A DNA stretch of 8,369 nucleotides from Oscillibacter sp. (GTDB lineage Bacteria; Bacillota; Clostridia; Oscillospirales; Oscillospiraceae), in the NCBI GenBank assembly GCA_024404295.1, contig JAKSQE010000053.1:1-8369 (forward strand). The letters run 5' to 3'. Position 1 is the stretch's first letter; each line of letters starts with the position of its first letter. Below, one piece after another: positions 1 to 5,211 of the stretch. Under the pieces are notes generated by a model, which saw only the letters and a program-made list of their open reading frames with translations, did not search any database and was not told where the DNA came from. Made by a program: the position numbers and the translations under genes.

Positions 1-1
1 C

Positions 2-457
2 TGCGCAGGTGCAAAGTCCATTCTGGATCTGGGCCTGACGCTGGAGTATCTGGAGACCCACGGTGTCCCCGTTGTGGGCTACGGCACCGAGGAACTGCCC
101 GCATTCTACACCCGCAAGTCCGGTTTCAAAGTGGACTATCGTCTGGACACTCCTGCTGAACTGGCTAAGACCTTCTTTGTCAAGCAGGATATGGGTCTGG
201 TCGGCGGCATGCTGGTCACCAATCCCATCCCCGAGGAGTATTCTATGGATGCTACCGTCATCAACAAAGCCATCGACGAGGCTGTTGCCGAGAGCGTAAA
301 GCTGGGCATCCACGGCAAGGACACCACGCCCTTCCTGCTGGCTAAGATCAAGGATATCACCGGTGGTGATTCTCTGGCTTCCAATATCCAGCTGGTCTAT
401 AACAATGCACGTCTTGCTGCAAAGACCGCTGTGGAGCTGTCTGCTCTGAAGGGCTGA
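2..457 (+). CDS. psuG: Pseudouridine-5'-phosphate glycosidase, C-terminal half (5' end outside window)
   Basis: This enzyme cleaves the C-C glycosidic bond of pseudouridine 5'-phosphate to uracil and ribose 5-phosphate (PsuG / indigoidine synthase A-like family, cytoplasmic). The frame is open from base 2 with no start in view, giving 151 residues before TGA; the family is about 300 residues, so roughly the C-terminal half is present. The visible protein opens with CAGAKSILDLGLTLEYLETH, close to my memory of E. coli PsuG. Counting back from the C-terminus, the Lys at visible residue 5 corresponds to the catalytic lysine that forms the ribose adduct (Lys166 in E. coli). Other family motifs are GYGTEELPAFY, NPIPEEYSMD, GKDTTPFLLAKI and TGGDSLASNIQLVYNNA. 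A GTG within the frame at 74 is internal, not the start. The next gene begins one base after the stop, so they are probably co-transcribed. A pseudouridine kinase (psuK) often lies near psuG and may be upstream, outside the window. Confidence 0.95.
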   Translation, partial: CAGAKSILDLGLTLEYLETHGVPVVGYGTEELPAFYTRKSGFKVDYRLDTPAELAKTFFVKQDMGLVGGMLVTNPIPEEYSMDATVINKAIDEAVAESVKLGIHGKDTTPFLLAKIKDITGGDSLASNIQLVYNNARLAAKTAVELSALKG

Positions 458-458
458 T

Positions 459-812
459 ATGGGCTCTTTTTCTCCTACTGCATCCAATCTCTTTCTGTTC
501 ACGGTTTTGGGGTCAAAGTGGGGTCTTCTCTGGATATGGCTGATCCTCATCAATGTGATAGCCCTTGTGGTCTTTGGTGTGGATAAAGCGTTATCCAAAG
601 TGAAAGCCAAACATCCTCAGGTGCGCCGTGTCCCTGAGAAAACGCTGTTTCTTCTGGCAGCCATCGGTGGTGGATTGGGTGCATGGTTGGGTATGCAGCT
701 TTTCCGCCACAAGACGCAGCATCGGTCTTTCCGTTTTGGCATTCCCGCAATTTTGATCGCGTGGATCGTCATCCTAAGCGGTCTGTACGTTTATTTCAAC
801 TTTATCCGTTAA
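459..812 (+). CDS. DUF1294 family small membrane protein
   Basis: Function is unknown in this family. The 117-residue protein carries the DUF1294 signatures in order: Ile-Asn at 31-32, Asp-Lys at 42-43, RVPE at 57-60, GGGLGAWLG at 70-78, and FRHKTQHRSFRFGIP at 82-96. Hydrophobic stretches at about 22-40, 62-80 and 95-113 predict two or three membrane spans. The chosen ATG lies one base after the psuG stop, with AAGGG five bases upstream at 449-453. DUF1294 proteins are often only 85-95 residues, so the first 20 or so residues are extra and a later start cannot be excluded. The stop runs directly into a terminator, making this the last gene of its unit. Its link to pseudouridine breakdown is positional only. 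Family membership is clear; the role is not. Confidence 0.88.
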   Translation: MGSFSPTASNLFLFTVLGSKWGLLWIWLILINVIALVVFGVDKALSKVKAKHPQVRRVPEKTLFLLAAIGGGLGAWLGMQLFRHKTQHRSFRFGIPAILIAWIVILSGLYVYFNFIR

Positions 813-848
813 AAAAATGCGAGGAACGAACGGTTCCTCGCATTTTTC
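811..848. terminator. Bidirectional rho-independent terminator
   Basis: A perfect 10-bp stem (TGCGAGGAAC at 818-827 with GTTCCTCGCA at 833-842) with a 5-nt loop is flanked by seven A on the left (811-817) and five T on the right (843-847). It can end both the psuG-DUF1294 unit on the plus strand and the convergent HD-domain unit on the minus strand, whose stop lies 14 bases away. Confidence 0.93.
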
Positions 849-861
849 TTTGATAAGTGTT

Positions 862-1446
862 TTACATGCTTTCCATTGCTGCGTTGATCTCATCTTCGCA
901 GGAACGCATCGCCTGAATGGTCATGTCCAGCAGCTTGTCCAGTTCCCATCCCAAACGCTCAGCGCCGTCCTTAATAACGTCACGGCTGCAGCCGGCGGCA
1001 AATTTCTTATCTTTGAACTTCTTTTTCAGAGAGCTCAGCTCCATGTCCTGCACGGACTTGCTGGGGCGCATACGAGCGGCAGCGCCCACCAGACCGGTCA
1101 ACTCATCCGCAGCAAACAGGACTTTCTCCATCTCATGCTCGGGTGCCACATCGCAGCACAGGCCGTAGCCGTGGCTGCAAACTGCATGGATCAGCTCATC
1201 AGAGCAACCGATCTCTTTCAGCAGTTCCGGGGCCTTGACGCAATGCTGCTCAGGCCACTGCTCAAAGTCTACATCGTGGAGCAGACCCACGGTGGCCCAG
1301 AAATCAGCCTCCTCGCCATAGCCCAGCTCGTTGGCATACCAGCGCATAGTTCCCTCCACCGTCAGGCCATGCTGAATGTGAAACGGCTCCGCATTGTACT
1401 TCTTCAGCAGCTCCAACGCTGCCTCTCTGGTAGGACATTCTTTCAT
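862..1446 (-). CDS. HD-domain protein (predicted metal-dependent phosphohydrolase)
   Basis: The HD superfamily binds divalent metals and usually hydrolyses phosphate esters or nucleotides; the substrate here cannot be read from sequence. The 194-residue cytoplasmic protein shows the H...HD...D pattern: His26 (IQHGLTVEGTMR), His57-Asp58 (VGLLHDVDFEQWPEQH), extra histidines His68 and His92 (VCSHGYG), and the distal Asp114 (FAADELTGLVGA). Residues 130-180 form a Lys-rich helical tail (SLKKKFKDKKFA). This arrangement resembles the short single-domain HD hydrolases often annotated 'HDIG domain protein' or 'hydrolase' in Clostridia. The ATG at 1446 is preceded by AGGAG (plus-strand positions 1456-1460) at suitable spacing. 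It follows the DUF2461 gene after a 15-bp gap and is the last gene of that unit, ending at the bidirectional terminator. No signal peptide or membrane segment is seen. Confidence 0.85.
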   Translation of the reverse strand: MKECPTREAALELLKKYNAEPFHIQHGLTVEGTMRWYANELGYGEEADFWATVGLLHDVDFEQWPEQHCVKAPELLKEIGCSDELIHAVCSHGYGLCCDVAPEHEMEKVLFAADELTGLVGAAARMRPSKSVQDMELSSLKKKFKDKKFAAGCSRDVIKDGAERLGWELDKLLDMTIQAMRSCEDEINAAMESM

Positions 1447-1461
1447 AACACTTTTCTCCTT

Positions 1462-2145
1462 TTATTTCAGGGTCTCCGGCTCCGGATCGCTCCGAAGGGT
1501 CAACAGATAATCGTAATAAGGCAGCAGGAACTCATACCCCTGCTTCAAGCGCTCCACAATGTTGCGGCTGAACAACTCGTCCGTCAGCTTTTCCTCATGG
1601 GTTATCGCAATGTTTTTCATCTGATACCACGGTGCCAGCAATTCACTGGGTGCCTGCGCGCGAGGCTTTTTATACATCTCTCCCCCAAGCACAAATTCCG
1701 AATTCTTATTCAGTTCCTTCGTCAGCTTTGTCATCGTCTTGGGATCTCGGTCAATCCGGGCACGAAGCTTTGCCATCTCCACCGGTTTGGTCATCCAGTA
1801 GCCCATGCCGTAACTCCAGTATTCCGGCGCCAATTCAAACCAAAAGGTCGGGCGAGCCGTCCAGTCTTCGGCAGGCTGCTCCACGCAGAACCACAGGTGA
1901 TCTTTGTAGGGGCCGCGGCCATGAAGTCGCCGGGCATCCCGGTAGATGCGGGTCACCTTGTACACCAGTGCATCTTCCGGGCGCTTTTCGCTGATAAAAT
2001 CATACATCTCTGCGCCCAGTTCCTTCATAGGCTGATAAAACTCTTTCAAATAGATCTCTTTATGGGCTTCAAACCAGGGTTTCTCGTTATTGAAACGAAT
2101 GCCCCACATAAAGTCCACCGTTGCATCACTAAATCCGGTAAACAT
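1462..2145 (-). CDS. DUF2461 domain protein (TIGR02453-like)
   Basis: Function is unknown in this family. The 227-residue protein has its hallmarks: an N-terminal FNNEKPWFEAHKEIY block (18-32), in which Asn19-Asn20 and Trp24-Phe25 are typical, then RIYRDARR (66-73), then GPYKDHLWF (78-86), and an aromatic-rich middle (PTFWFELAPEYWSYGMGYW, 99-117). The length fits the family. No signal peptide or membrane span is visible, so it should be cytoplasmic. The ATG at 2145 follows GGAGG (plus-strand CCTCC) at good spacing. It is first of a two-gene unit with the HD-domain gene and has its own candidate promoter just upstream. The pairing with a phosphohydrolase-like gene is positional evidence only. 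Confidence 0.87.
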   Translation of the reverse strand: MFTGFSDATVDFMWGIRFNNEKPWFEAHKEIYLKEFYQPMKELGAEMYDFISEKRPEDALVYKVTRIYRDARRLHGRGPYKDHLWFCVEQPAEDWTARPTFWFELAPEYWSYGMGYWMTKPVEMAKLRARIDRDPKTMTKLTKELNKNSEFVLGGEMYKKPRAQAPSELLAPWYQMKNIAITHEEKLTDELFSRNIVERLKQGYEFLLPYYDYLLTLRSDPEPETLK

Positions 2146-2181
2146 AGTGCCTCCGCAGTTCTTGCTGAATTTTCTGCGGTT

Positions 2182-2210
2182 ATTGTAGCAAAAAGCCGCT
2201 GCAAGGACAA
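2182..2210 (-). promoter_or_regulatory. Candidate sigma-A promoter for the DUF2461-HD unit, overlapping a terminator hairpin
   Basis: On the minus strand TTGTCC (plus 2205-2210; 4 of 6 matches to TTGACA) lies exactly 17 bp before TACAAT (plus 2182-2187; 5 of 6 matches to TATAAT). The start codon at 2145 is about 37 bases beyond the -10 box. The -35 element sits in the apex of the terminator hairpin of the upstream ferritin-like gene. Spacing and position are good; the -35 box is only moderate. Confidence 0.55.
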
Positions 2211-2224
2211 GTCCCGCAGCGGCT
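2190..2224 (-). terminator. Rho-independent terminator of the ferritin-like gene
   Basis: A perfect 9-bp GC-rich stem (AGCCGCTGC at 2194-2202 with GCAGCGGCT at 2216-2224) is extended in its apex by GGA/TCC pairing. Read on the minus strand it is followed by a run of T (plus A at 2190-2194). It lies 12 bases past the stop of the ferritin-like gene. Confidence 0.88.
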
Positions 2225-2236
2225 CTTTACAAAAAT

Positions 2237-2869
2237 TTAATTTGTGCAGCGTAGGGATCGTTCCAACAGTTTCATCATCTGCTCTGCATGATGGAACTCA
2301 TCGGCACTCAGTTCCGTCAGCAGGCGAGACAGGCAAATGTCAGAGGTGTCATCCGCCGTTCGTTGGTAGTTCAGTCCGCCGCAGGCTTCTTCGTGGTAGC
2401 GGTTTCGCAGTGCCGCACACCAGCTATCAATATGAATACTGCCGGAGGTCACTGCCGGACAGTAGCAAGTACCTGTGATCAGATAGTAAACTGCCATGAG
2501 ACGTCTTGCATGCTCCCCCTCTTCGTCTGCGATCTGCCGCAACTGCTGCCGCGCCCAGGCCGGTGCTACTCGTGCCAGTGCCCGATACGTCCGCTGATCT
2601 TCTAATTCCTCTTCAATATATCCCGCTATCACTTCCAGCAGTGCTTCTGCCGCGCTGCCCATGCAGCAGGGATTTTCCACTGCTCCCGGCAGAGTCGCCT
2701 CCTGTGCGGCAACCAATCCACCGTGATTGGCTGCGTTCGTTGCTGTCATGGTCGTTTCGTTTTGCATGTGCATATCAGGGTATGGTGCCATCTGCGGTCC
2801 TACCCGCTGCCACACCTGATCATGCTGTCGGAAATCATACACTTCAGGATTATGTAAACAATTCTGCAT
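2237..2869 (-). CDS. Ferritin-like (rubrerythrin-fold) diiron protein, Cys-rich
   Basis: Proteins of this fold bind two irons in a four-helix bundle and act in iron storage or oxygen/peroxide handling; which applies here is not shown by sequence. Residues 72-205 supply the bundle and probable ligands: Glu87/Glu88 in helix 1 (AGYIEEELEDQRTY), Glu117-x-x-His120 in helix 2 (DEEGEHARRL), Glu160 in helix 3 (NRYHEEAC), and Glu191-x-x-His194 in helix 4 (ADEFHHAEQMM). The first 70 residues are a non-helical extension containing VWQRVGPQMAPYPD (19-32) and a Cys-Cys pair (68-69); CYC (135-137) adds a CxC pair between helices. I chose the ATG at 2869 because AAGGAGGGG stands six bases upstream; an in-frame ATG at 2938 has no ribosome binding site and would overlap the divergent promoter. 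It diverges from the IscR-like regulator and is monocistronic, ending at its own terminator. Confidence 0.85.
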   Translation of the reverse strand: MQNCLHNPEVYDFRQHDQVWQRVGPQMAPYPDMHMQNETTMTATNAANHGGLVAAQEATLPGAVENPCCMGSAAEALLEVIAGYIEEELEDQRTYRALARVAPAWARQQLRQIADEEGEHARRLMAVYYLITGTCYCPAVTSGSIHIDSWCAALRNRYHEEACGGLNYQRTADDTSDICLSRLLTELSADEFHHAEQMMKLLERSLRCTN

Positions 2870-2906
2870 CCGTTTCCCCTCCTTTTTCTTCAGTCTATGC
2901 AGGAGG

Positions 2907-2916
2907 CAAATATTTG
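2907..2916. repeat. 10-bp perfect palindrome in the divergent control region
   Basis: CAAATATTTG is a perfect palindrome in the 5' leader of the ferritin-like gene, upstream of the regulator's -35 box. A related half, GTAAATATG, recurs at 2945-2953 on the other side of the -35 box. It could be a protein-binding site, but AT-rich palindromes this short arise easily by chance. Confidence 0.35.
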
Positions 2917-2924
2917 TGTCTCTT

Positions 2925-2943
2925 CTACCTATTGACATGGTAG
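2925..2943. promoter_or_regulatory. Candidate Rrf2/IscR operator
   Basis: The inverted repeat CTACC-N9-GGTAG spans the TTGACA box of the regulator's promoter. Its surroundings (CCTATTGACATGGTAGGGTA) recall the general shape of IscR-type boxes, which commonly include a TTGAC core and a downstream GG element. Position over the -35 box of the regulator's own gene fits autorepression, which is common for IscR-like proteins. That the regulator binds here is inference. Confidence 0.5.
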
Positions 2944-2960
2944 GGTAAATATGCTATAAA
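2932..2960 (+). promoter_or_regulatory. Sigma-A promoter of the IscR-like regulator and Fe-S genes
   Basis: TTGACA (2932-2937, perfect -35) is followed after exactly 17 bp by TATAAA (2955-2960, 5 of 6 matches to the -10). Transcription would begin near 2967, giving a leader of roughly 36 bases. It is the strongest promoter visible in the window and probably drives all three plus-strand genes to the terminator at 5165. Confidence 0.85.
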
Positions 2961-2964
2961 TCAA
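2937..2964 (-). promoter_or_regulatory. Weak candidate promoter of the ferritin-like gene
   Basis: On the minus strand TTGATT (plus 2959-2964) and TACCAT (plus 2937-2942) are separated by 16 bp, each with four consensus matches. If real it lies back-to-back within the regulator's promoter, and the CTACC/GGTAG repeat would cover its -10. The match is weak and other placements are possible. Confidence 0.28.
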
Positions 2965-2983
2965 CACAGTAAGTCAGTAGGTT

Positions 2984-2991
2984 GGAGGAGG
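2984..2991 (+). promoter_or_regulatory. Ribosome binding site that fixes the regulator start
   Basis: GGAGGAGG lies 11 bases before the ATG at 3003 and 14 before a second ATG at 3006. The tandem ATGs encode Met-Met, and the spacing favours the first. An inverted repeat TCATAA-T-TTATGA (2994-3006) lies over this start. Confidence 0.7.
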
Positions 2992-3002
2992 TGTCATAAT
3001 TT

Positions 3003-3410
3003 ATGATGATTTCCAGCCGCGGGCGCTATGCTCTGCGCGTCATGGTGGATCTGGCCGAACACGGCAGCGAAGCTTATATTCCGCTGCGTGACATTGCAGA
3101 TCGCCTTCAAATCTCTCAGAAATATCTGGAGAGCATCATGGCTCTGCTTTCAAAGGAAAATTTAGTAGATGGTGTGCACGGAAAGGGCGGCGGCTACCGC
3201 TTGAACTGTGACCCGAACAAATGCTCAGTAGGAACAGTCCTCCGCATTACGGAGGGTGGATTAAGCCCGGTATCCTGTCAGGGAACAGCCAGCGGCTGTG
3301 ATCGAGCAGACGTCTGTCGAACCCTTCCCTTATGGAACGGACTGAGCGCAGTCATCAATCAATATCTGGACAGCGTATCTCTCTCCGATCTGATGCAGCA
3401 AAGCCCTTGA
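3003..3410 (+). CDS. Rrf2 family transcriptional regulator, IscR-like
   Basis: IscR-type Rrf2 proteins are winged-helix DNA-binding dimers that sense iron-sulfur status through a cluster on three cysteines. The 135-residue protein starts MMISSRGRYALRVMVDLAEH, has the helix-turn-helix at about 27-50 (LRDIADRLQISQKYLESIM) and the wing at 55-67 (VDGVHGKGGGYRL). Three cysteines follow at 92, 99 and 105 in the usual loop (SCQGTASGCDRADVC), matching E. coli IscR Cys92/98/104 with one extra residue in the first gap. After the third Cys comes RTLPLW; the histidine that gives the fourth ligand in E. coli IscR (His107) is not visible at the equivalent place. It heads the unit containing the SufC- and SufB/D-like genes (71-base gap to the next ATG), so it is very probably their regulator and probably its own. 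Confidence 0.9.
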   Translation: MMISSRGRYALRVMVDLAEHGSEAYIPLRDIADRLQISQKYLESIMALLSKENLVDGVHGKGGGYRLNCDPNKCSVGTVLRITEGGLSPVSCQGTASGCDRADVCRTLPLWNGLSAVINQYLDSVSLSDLMQQSP

Positions 3411-3480
3411 GTCTTCTATAATTTTACAGTGATTCTGACATAATAAACAGGATTAAGATCCCCAAAGGAGGAAGCTTCCC

Positions 3481-4206
3481 ATGCTGGAATTGAAGCATAT
3501 CTGTTACACCGTTCAGGATGCAGACGGAAGTCTGGACATTCTGAAGGACGTTTCGCTTACCATTGATGATCACAAGCTGGTAGTCTTTACCGGCCCCAAC
3601 GGCGGCGGCAAGACCACCTTAGCAAAAATCATTATGGGTCTGGTAACCCCCACCTCCGGTCAAATACTCTGGAACGGTCAGGATATCACCAGCCTGAGCA
3701 TTACCGAGCGCGCCAAGCTGGGCATCAGCTATGGTTTTCAGCAGCCTCCCCGCTTCAAAGCCCTGACTGTCCGCGACCTGCTGACACTGGCCTCCGGCGA
3801 TAAGAAGCTGAGCAAAGACAAGTGCTGCCAATACCTGACGAAGGTCGGTCTGTGCGCCAATGATTATCTGGAGCGTGAGGTGGATGTCTCCCTCTCCGGC
3901 GGCGAGGTCAAGCGTATTGAAATCGCCTCGATCCTGGCCCGCGGCAGCCAACTGATGATTTTTGATGAGCCGGAAGCCGGCATCGATCTGTGGAGTTTTG
4001 CCCGCCTCACTGAGACGTTTGAGCAGATCCACCGCCAGGGCGATGCGACCATGATCATCATCTCCCATCAGGAGCGTATCATTTCTCTGGCCGATGAGGT
4101 CATTGTGGTGGGTGACGGTTCCATCCGTCATCGCGGTACTGCAGACGAGATCCTACCCAAGATCCTGACAGACACGCTGGGCGGCTGCCCGGTGCTGAGC
4201 CGCTAA
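3481..4206 (+). CDS. sufC: SufC-like Fe-S cluster assembly ATPase (SmsC type)
   Basis: This is the cytoplasmic ABC-type ATPase that drives cluster assembly on the SufB/D scaffold; it is not a transporter. The 241-residue protein has a full set of motifs: Walker A GPNGGGKTT (38-46), Q-loop in YGFQQPPRF (84-92), signature LSGGEVKRIEIAS (138-150), Walker B LMIFDEPEAGID (158-169) with catalytic Glu163, and the H-loop His196 (IISHQ). The GFQQPPRFKALTVRDLL segment and the DEPEAGID box are typical of the SufC homologues found with a single SufB-like partner in archaea and anaerobic bacteria. The ATG has AAAGGAGG nine bases upstream. The regulator precedes it and the scaffold follows after 27 bases, so the three probably share a transcript; no convincing internal promoter is seen at 3411-3480. 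Membrane-spanning partners are absent, which argues against a transport role. Confidence 0.9.
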   Translation: MLELKHICYTVQDADGSLDILKDVSLTIDDHKLVVFTGPNGGGKTTLAKIIMGLVTPTSGQILWNGQDITSLSITERAKLGISYGFQQPPRFKALTVRDLLTLASGDKKLSKDKCCQYLTKVGLCANDYLEREVDVSLSGGEVKRIEIASILARGSQLMIFDEPEAGIDLWSFARLTETFEQIHRQGDATMIIISHQERIISLADEVIVVGDGSIRHRGTADEILPKILTDTLGGCPVLSR

Positions 4207-4233
4207 GCGATTGAGCAGGAAAGGAGAAAAAAG

Positions 4234-5154
4234 ATGTTAACTGAAGTTGATTCCGCCCTGTTGGAGAAAATCGCTGACATGCTGGGCAAGCCTGTGGGTG
4301 CTGTGAATATTCGTAAAGATTCCGGCTGCGAAGCCCGCCAGTCCACCGAACATATTGAGATCACCGGAAAAGAGGATAAGCCCGGCATCGACATCCGTAT
4401 TAAGGATGGCACCGTCGGTGAGAAGTGCCACATTCCTGTCATCATCACCAAGTCCGGCGTGCAGGAAATGGTCTATAACGACTTTTTTATCGGTGAAAAC
4501 TGCGATGTGGAGATCATTGCCGGCTGTGGCATTCACAACTGCGGCGGTGAGGAAAGTCGTCACGATGGCATCCACACCTTCTACGTTGGTAAGAATTCCA
4601 AGGTGAAATACACGGAAAAGCACTATGGCGAGGGTGACGGCACCGGCGGCCGCATTATGAATCCGCAGACGGTCGTATATCTGGAAGAAGGCGCCACCAT
4701 CCAGATGGATACCACCCAGATCCGCGGCATTGATTCTACCAAGCGTGACACAAAGATCGTCTGTGGAAAAGGCGCAGAGGCGGTGGTGACCGAGCGTCTG
4801 CTGACCCATGGAGATCAGGTGGCCGAAAGCGATATGGAGATCGTGCTGGACGGTGAGGATTCTAAGGGTCGTGTGATCTCCCGCAGCGTGGCACAGGATC
4901 GATCCAATCAGGTTTTCTACCCCCGTATGGTGGGAAATGCATCCTGCTTCGGTCATGTGCAGTGTGACTCCATTATCATGGGTGATGCCAAGATCAAGTC
5001 CATTCCCGCCATCACCGCCAACTGTACAGAAGCACAGCTGGTCCATGAGGCCGCCATTGGTAAGATCGCCGGCGAGCAGTTGCTGAAACTGGAAACGCTG
5101 GGTCTGACTCCTGAGGAAGCTGAAGAATGCATTCTCAAAGGTTTCTTGGCCTGA
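4234..5154 (+). CDS. Short SufB/SufD-like Fe-S cluster scaffold (SmsB type)
   Basis: This protein should partner the SufC-like ATPase as the scaffold on which Fe-S clusters form. The 306-residue length is well below classical SufB (about 470-495) and SufD (about 420), and fits the short single-scaffold form. Residues 80-235 form the repetitive beta-helix region (for example IIAGCGIHNCGGEESRHDGI at 95-114 and YVGKNSKVKYTEKHYGEGDG). The C-terminal part aligns with SufB: HVQCDSIIMGD (241-251), whose Cys244 corresponds to the conserved SufB cysteine (E. coli Cys405), and LVHEAAIGKIAGEQL (269-283), whose Glu272 corresponds to the conserved HEA glutamate (E. coli Glu434 as I recall it). The end, GLTPEEAEECILKGFLA, is typical of the family. 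AAAGGAG stands before the ATG. The gene ends ten bases before a strong terminator, so no cysteine desulfurase or SufU follows in this unit. Confidence 0.88.
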   Translation: MLTEVDSALLEKIADMLGKPVGAVNIRKDSGCEARQSTEHIEITGKEDKPGIDIRIKDGTVGEKCHIPVIITKSGVQEMVYNDFFIGENCDVEIIAGCGIHNCGGEESRHDGIHTFYVGKNSKVKYTEKHYGEGDGTGGRIMNPQTVVYLEEGATIQMDTTQIRGIDSTKRDTKIVCGKGAEAVVTERLLTHGDQVAESDMEIVLDGEDSKGRVISRSVAQDRSNQVFYPRMVGNASCFGHVQCDSIIMGDAKIKSIPAITANCTEAQLVHEAAIGKIAGEQLLKLETLGLTPEEAEECILKGFLA

Positions 5155-5164
5155 TTTTCTCAAC

Positions 5165-5201
5165 AAAAAAGTGCCGCAAGGTAACTTGCAGCACTTTTTT
5201 T
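5165..5201. terminator. Bidirectional rho-independent terminator
   Basis: GTGC-C-GCAAG (5171-5180), loop GTAA, CTTGC-A-GCAC (5185-5194) form a stem with one internal mismatch, flanked by six A (5165-5170) and seven T (5195-5201). The A and T runs extend the pairing and give a U-run on either strand. It separates the convergent Fe-S unit and the GerMN-ending operon. Confidence 0.92.
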
Positions 5202-5211
5202 ATGCCCTTTT

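Noticed and set aside
817..2478. A 553-codon open frame on the plus strand
   Set aside because: It lies antisense across the HD-domain, DUF2461 and ferritin-like genes, all of which have family motifs, ribosome binding sites and terminators. Its translation is low-complexity in style with no recognisable domain and it begins within a terminator.
2870..2938. Longer ferritin-like protein starting at the ATG at 2938
   Set aside because: No ribosome binding site precedes it, the added residues look unlike the protein, and the region holds the divergent promoter; the ATG at 2869 has an excellent site.
3417..3422. TATAAT between the regulator and the SufC-like gene as a separate promoter
   Set aside because: No -35-like hexamer lies 16-18 bases upstream and there is no extended -10 TG; transcription from the promoter at 2932-2960 is the simpler explanation.
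4237..5166. A 309-codon open frame antisense to the SufB/D-like gene
   Set aside because: It mirrors the scaffold gene almost exactly and has no motif or plausible ribosome binding site; it starts at the terminator. It is a codon-bias shadow.
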